From contig JASANG010000097.1 in the NCBI GenBank assembly GCA_030248215.1, positions 62,001 to 126,000 on the forward strand: DNA of 64,000 nucleotides. The letters are read 5' to 3'. The position numbers were made by a program, and so were the translations under genes. The DNA is from Enoplolaimus lenunculus. Taxonomy: Eukaryota > Nematoda > Enoplea > Enoplida > Thoracostomopsidae. Within the stretch, counting starts at the first letter, position 1; the number at the start of each line of letters is the position of its first letter. Shown in pieces: positions 59,592-64,000 of the stretch. A model generated the notes under the pieces. It saw nothing but the letters and a program-made list of their open reading frames with translations. It was not told where the DNA came from and made no database searches.

Positions 59592-60582
59592 AATGTTGGT
59601 ACTTGTTTACTTTCATCCACACTGCTGTTAAATTTTAGAGAGGGCAAATGTTGCACCACATTGCTGTATAGTATTTTCCCAAGCGTAAACAACTTTTGTT
59701 TAAGTGTAAACTTATGCGGGGTTCACGTTATAACCGGGGCAGCTTGGGGCAATCATATACTAGAAATTGAAATTTAAATTTTTGAATTATGGCACTGTTT
59801 TTCTAAGCGGTTTTGTGCCGGAAATGAATTTGCAGACGTGTATTTCGTATTTTAGGCACAGCTGTGCTTCTGCCGTCCGACTTTCCATTAATTTATTAGC
59901 ACCCGAAAATTACACTGTTCCGCTGAATATTACATGATATTCGCATAAATGTCTAACAGTGTCACGTGACATTCCGACTCTTGTACACATTGTTCTTCTG
60001 AGAGCGGTTGTGTGTAAGTAAACGTCATATGACATTCGAGTTTTGTCTGTTCACCCGATACGAGTGCTCGAATTTGAACGATGACGTCGGATCAAAATGG
60101 CACAAACCGTGTCCCAGCTGCCCGGGTTATAACATGAATCCCGCATTAGGATAACCTTAAGCTTAATTACACGTCTGAGTGTATTTTATAAACTTAGTCG
60201 TTGTGTGTGAGGGAGTAATTGTGTTCCAAAGTGTAATGAATAATAAATCAGTACTGTGACCTTTTCACTGCTTATTGACATATCATTTTTCTCCGAACTG
60301 ATGTCATTTGGCGTTTACTACTATTGTATGTATGCTATTGTGCCTTGTTTATTGAGATGAAAATTTGGTATAACTTTTATGATATGTACATAATATAATA
60401 TGCATGTTTCAGTGTTCAATGATTTTGGATAAGCACATAACAACGTGAAAAAGTAAAAACGACTCATGATTTATCCTTCGGTGTGTTTTAATTACGGCAT
60501 GAGAAATATAAGTGTTATTGGGGGCGTACGCTACCGAGTGATAGCGAGTGATGAGGGACGGCGCCGGGTGACATTAAAACTA

Positions 60583-61074
60583 TGGATCATCTACGTTAAA
60601 ATGCATGCGCCGATGTAATTAATGTTCCACCCACCCCATTAGGAACAGCATCAAAATACACATACTAGCTGGAGGCAAGGCACAGTTTCATAGGTGTACT
60701 TAGATAGTGCTAATTGTCTAGACTCTGTCGGAAGGGACTCTGGATAAATACATGTTGTCTGTAGGATGTCATGACATTACGTTAGCACACGCGCACACAC
60801 TTAAAAACACACGCTGTGCACACATATTCACACGCATCATTCAACGCAAAAAATTGAATTCCTTCCGAGGGACTATGGACAATAACAGTTCCCGATAATG
60901 ACGTCAGGACAAGTATATATTTATGCCTAGAGCATATTCACTGTCTAACGGTTCAGAAAATGACATATTGACATCGCAGACAGTGTATAAAGAGAGTGGG
61001 TAGGAACAACGCAGGCACCCAAAACTGAGGGACATTTTTTACAAATGTGCGTGCATTTTAACGTGGATGATCCA
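60583..61074. mobile_element. 492-bp MITE with TGGATCATC inverted ends
   Basis: The ends TGGATCATCTACGTTAAAAT and the reverse complement of ATTTTAACGTGGATGATCCA form near-perfect inverted repeats. The left duplication copy at about 53112 has the empty site cattaaagttattc, so this is an insertion. Flanks CTA and TTA suggest a 3-base target duplication as in PIF/Harbinger elements. The interior has a CA-rich stretch and no ORF. Confidence 0.87.
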
Positions 61075-61339
61075 TTATTCAAAAAGTATACACTATGAAC
61101 CCTACGTGTATTAAGTTTCTATTGTAAAGATATATGATAACTTTAGCGCAGGGATGACTGTAACAGTAAGAGTATTGTCCACGAAATAGGAAGCGCTACA
61201 TAGAGTTTTAGGAATAGTGTCAAAAACAAAACGCTTGTTGAAATGATTTTACGTTTCAAATTCATCTTCAATAGGGTTTATTACAAACGCAAAGTGGCTC
61301 TCAAACGAATCGCTTGCAAATGGAGCAAAATAATAAGTC

Positions 61340-61545
61340 CCATGTATAAAACATTGTTGCATCGTTTTCTAGAAGGGCTATAATAGAGCCAGTTTAAGCT
61401 TTAGACTAATTTTTTGCTTAGGCTTAGGCTTAGGCTTAATCTTAGGCTTAGGAATAGGCTCATTCATACGCTTAGGCTTAGGCTTAGGCTGAGGCTGAGG
61501 CTTAGGAATATGCTTATAATACTGTTCCGGCCCTGTTCTATATAT
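61340..61545. mobile_element. GCTTAG-core MITE in right duplication copy
   Basis: catgtataaaacattg to ctgttccggccctgttc. It holds the longest hexamer runs in the window (gcttaggcttaggcttagg). The left duplication copy keeps only the gttccgaccctgttctatac end. Confidence 0.72.
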
Positions 61546-61861
61546 TGGTCAATACTAACTTGAAGCGTTGTTTTGTTAAACGATATTTTGGTAAACCACG
61601 TATTTATATTTGTTTTGTTTAAATCAGGTTTGTAAACAAATCGAATGTGTTCTTAATGTGAATTGACTGAAACAAAACTTGTTTATCCAATTCTGGTTGA
61701 TTAAAGCCACTTGCTTATACCTAAACGTTTCGGCAAACCCATTTTCAATGCTTTAGCCTAGCCTAAATGCCTAAAGTAGGCCCAGTCTAAAGTATAGAAA
61801 GTTTAACTTATTTGAACTTTAAAATTCACTTCTGACCATAAAAACACTAATTTTGCTTATA

Positions 61862-62060
61862 CACATACAAATGAATTTTTTGCGCCTTAGGGTTACCTCA
61901 ACATTTGGCACAGAATTTTGCGTGCCAAGTGTTAGGGTAGCCCTAAGACAAAAAATATGTTAGGTTTACCCTAATACTTGACACAAAATTTTCCGTGCCA
62001 AGTGTTAGGGTAACCCTAATCCGCTTTTGGTTCGCCTTACACTAAAATTAAAGTGAATAG
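61862..62060. mobile_element. Right end of the palindromic TIR element in the right duplication copy
   Basis: gcgccttagggttacctc to aaattaaagtgaat, nearly identical to 54640-54834. The left end is absent. Confidence 0.65.
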
Positions 62061-62511
62061 CGCAATACTTGCATGTGATAGAATGTAGATGTTGTATTGA
62101 TAGAGCTCTTGGAAACAGTACATGTGTTTCGATAATTGTCAAGTGATAATCTTTGCGGGGTTCGCATTATAACTGAGGCATCTCGGAACACGTTTTGACC
62201 CATGCTGATTCGACGTCAACATTAAATTTTTTTATCTGAATTGCTGTTTGTAGACAAAATGTGAATGTCACATGATGTGGGCTTACAAATTCCGCATCTC
62301 CAGAAATCATCGTATACAAACATCCATATTTCACAAGATACCGCGGAGCATTTATTCAAATATCATATGATACTCGAAATTCTACCGAAAATCAAGTGAT
62401 ATTATGCAGGACAACGTAATTTATGCGCACGAATAACACAACAGAAAGCCAGATAATTTAGCTCTATGTGGCTTCGAATACTAAATTAGGTACTGCCGAA
62501 ATGTATTCCTA

Positions 62512-63591
62512 CTAGTAGACAAAATCTTACCCGCTATAGTAATAAGGACAAAACGTGTTCCAGGCTGCCTCATTTATAATGTGCACCCCGGATTTGCTTT
62601 CAAAGAATTCTGAATTTGAAACGAATCTTAACATTTTCGTCTCGGTTTGATAGAAAACGATTGTTTTATAAATTATTAAATAACTGATGCATATTTTGAG
62701 AAATAGTTTTGTTTTTGAAGTTTTTTGTGAATTATTCAGTAAATTATGCAGTATCGTTTGTAGCTTAGAGCGTTAGAATCTACATAGAATGCTTGAATAA
62801 AAACTCCTACATACAGTCGGAGTGAAAAAGCAACTGTGACTTTGGAGGAAAATTACCACTGGTTAAATTAGAATTCTTGCCAGACGTTTCGGTAAAATGT
62901 CGGTAGTTTAATTTTTTTATTTCGTAAAAGTTGTGCACAGTTCTTTGTACTTTGGGGTAATTATAGCGTTACCAGTATTTCTGAAAAAAACAGCTTAAAT
63001 CGCAATTTTTGTAACGCTGCAGGTTGTATACATTACCGGGTACGGCATCGCGTTTATGTACCTAATCCTGCTTCAGATCCACATCCGGCTCTGCCAAATT
63101 TCGTTGACCTCCGGTTCTTGTTTTTTCTCATGTTCCGTTGCACCGTAATATATTTATTTTTAAGGCGAAAATCATGTTTTTATCTTCTAAATTCAACGTT
63201 TATTTGTATGTCATGTTTCATAGATATCAACCTGCCTTTGTATTTATTTAACCGGTAAAATCTAAAGCAGGTACTTGCGTCCATGTGTGGGATATGCCAT
63301 CAACAAAGTGAAAGCCGTACAATTCCCTTACATCTTGTTCGAGACCTATTCTACCGTTTGTTAAGAGAGCTTGACGTAATTAGCAAGCAAAATGATTCTG
63401 ATACACATTAATTGCTACTGATTTTTTCGGACAAAAAAGGAATCATTGTCATGAACAAGGGCCTACCACTAAGCCCAAATCTGTACCCATGTAAGCCTCC
63501 AAGTGCGTAAGTCCCTCAGTCGACAGGTCCCTGACCCTAAAAACAATTGATTGAAGTTTTTAGATTAAACATAATGAAATTTTCAGTTTTT
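62512..63591. other. Spacer right of the segmental duplication
   Basis: AT-rich, no gene recognised. A cag at 63022 is followed by about 100 unusually GC-balanced bases with an open frame containing YGIAFMYLILLQ, too short to call. Confidence 0.5.
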
Positions 63592-63942
63592 TCAAACAAA
63601 CAATCGTTTACGATGCGATTCCGTGGCAAATAAATTGTGCTGCATGCAGCATAAAGGATCAATACTAAATGCAATTTGATCCATACAATGCCGGGGACAT
63701 TGTAAACTGCGTCGTCGTGTCATTGACTTCAACGGTTGTTCAGATATTGCAGTTGAACTGACGCGTTTCGCTGCTGGTTGTTGTGATTGTAAATTTGTTT
63801 GAGTGAATTTTGGTGGTAATTGAATTAAAAGAATTTGTGGAATTGTAGACGCTTTGGATAAATGAGCGCCTGCCGTGCAGATTACAAGCATCATAATTGG
63901 TACTAAATTATGCATAATTATTGCAATGATCGAAGTATACAA
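63592..63942 (-). CDS. Possible small secreted Cys-rich peptide precursor
   Basis: A 116-codon open frame. An N-terminal hydrophobic stretch (MHNLVPIMMLVICTAGA) looks like a signal peptide; dibasic sites follow (AAKR, TRRR, RKR). A C-terminal segment after RRR has four Cys in the order C-x3-C-x11-CC (LQCPRHCMDQIAFS, PLCC). It is like a processed peptide hormone in layout, but no family is recognised and it may continue in other exons. The inner ATG (second Met) is the more likely start. Confidence 0.4.
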   Translation of the reverse strand: MYTSIIAIIMHNLVPIMMLVICTAGAHLSKASTIPQILLIQLPPKFTQTNLQSQQPAAKRVSSTAISEQPLKSMTRRRSLQCPRHCMDQIAFSIDPLCCMQHNLFATESHRKRLFV

Positions 63943-64000
63943 ATATTAACAAAGATTCGCTGAAATTGTTGCAATGAACTGAAAGTTTGAAACTTTTAAG

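Larger units (their letters stand above)
58605..62511 (+). repeat. Right copy of diverged segmental duplication (overlaps RABAC1 3' end)
   Basis: It begins inside RABAC1 intron 3, covers the last exon and extends 2.9 kb beyond. It holds extra material absent from the left copy: a 492-bp TIR element at 60583-61074 and the interior of a GCTTAG-core element near 61199-61519. Confidence 0.9.

Noticed and set aside
61385-61520. TTAGGC-like run as an interstitial telomere
   Set aside because: The hexamers are irregular, mixed with other variants, and sit inside a TIR-bounded element repeated across the window.

Overview
This is an animal (metazoan) genomic window, probably from a marine invertebrate. 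It is AT-rich, its genes have many small exons split by long introns, and introns and spacers are packed with short non-autonomous transposons. A true innexin (YYQWVPF motif, two cysteines per extracellular loop) argues against a vertebrate. A SCUBE orthologue, an astacin with CCP/EGF/kringle modules and a RABAC1/PRA1 orthologue fit an invertebrate deuterostome such as a tunicate. I cannot fix the species from sequence alone.

Layout. (1) 440-14704, plus strand: the 3' part of a SCUBE gene. Seventeen exons were traced: six EGF exons, a spacer region, three Cys-rich GCC2/GCC3 repeats, a CUB domain and the conserved SCUBE C-terminus. The 5' end lies off the left edge. (2) 16554-20584, minus strand: a complete four-exon innexin of 605 residues, tail-to-tail with SCUBE. 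(3) 20585-34225: about 13.6 kb without a recognised gene, rich in MITEs, with two weak orphan exon candidates. (4) 34226-34491, minus: a frameshifted extra kringle exon. (5) 35959-49452, minus: a multi-exon secreted astacin metalloprotease ordered propeptide, astacin, CCP, EGF, CCP, EGF, CCP, CCP, CCP, kringle. Its signal-peptide exon was not found. (6) 52391-55307: the left copy of a diverged segmental duplication, containing a scrap of RABAC1 exon 4. (7) 56970-59591, plus: RABAC1 (prenylated Rab acceptor) in four exons. (8) 58605-62511: the right duplication copy, overlapping RABAC1 intron 3, exon 4 and the 3' flank. (9) 63592-63942, minus: a possible small secreted peptide precursor.

The genes do not form one pathway. 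SCUBE and the astacin are secreted or extracellular modular proteins, the innexin is a plasma-membrane channel, and RABAC1 is a Golgi/ER membrane protein. What unites the window is its repeat load. I recognise at least ten short repeat families, several with both ends intact. The most unusual is a TTAA-flanked, CCCTTTC-ended (piggyBac-like) element with a tRNA-Gly-like core, present in four copies.

All exon borders were read by eye from splice consensus, reading phase and homology remembered from the families. No alignment or search was run.
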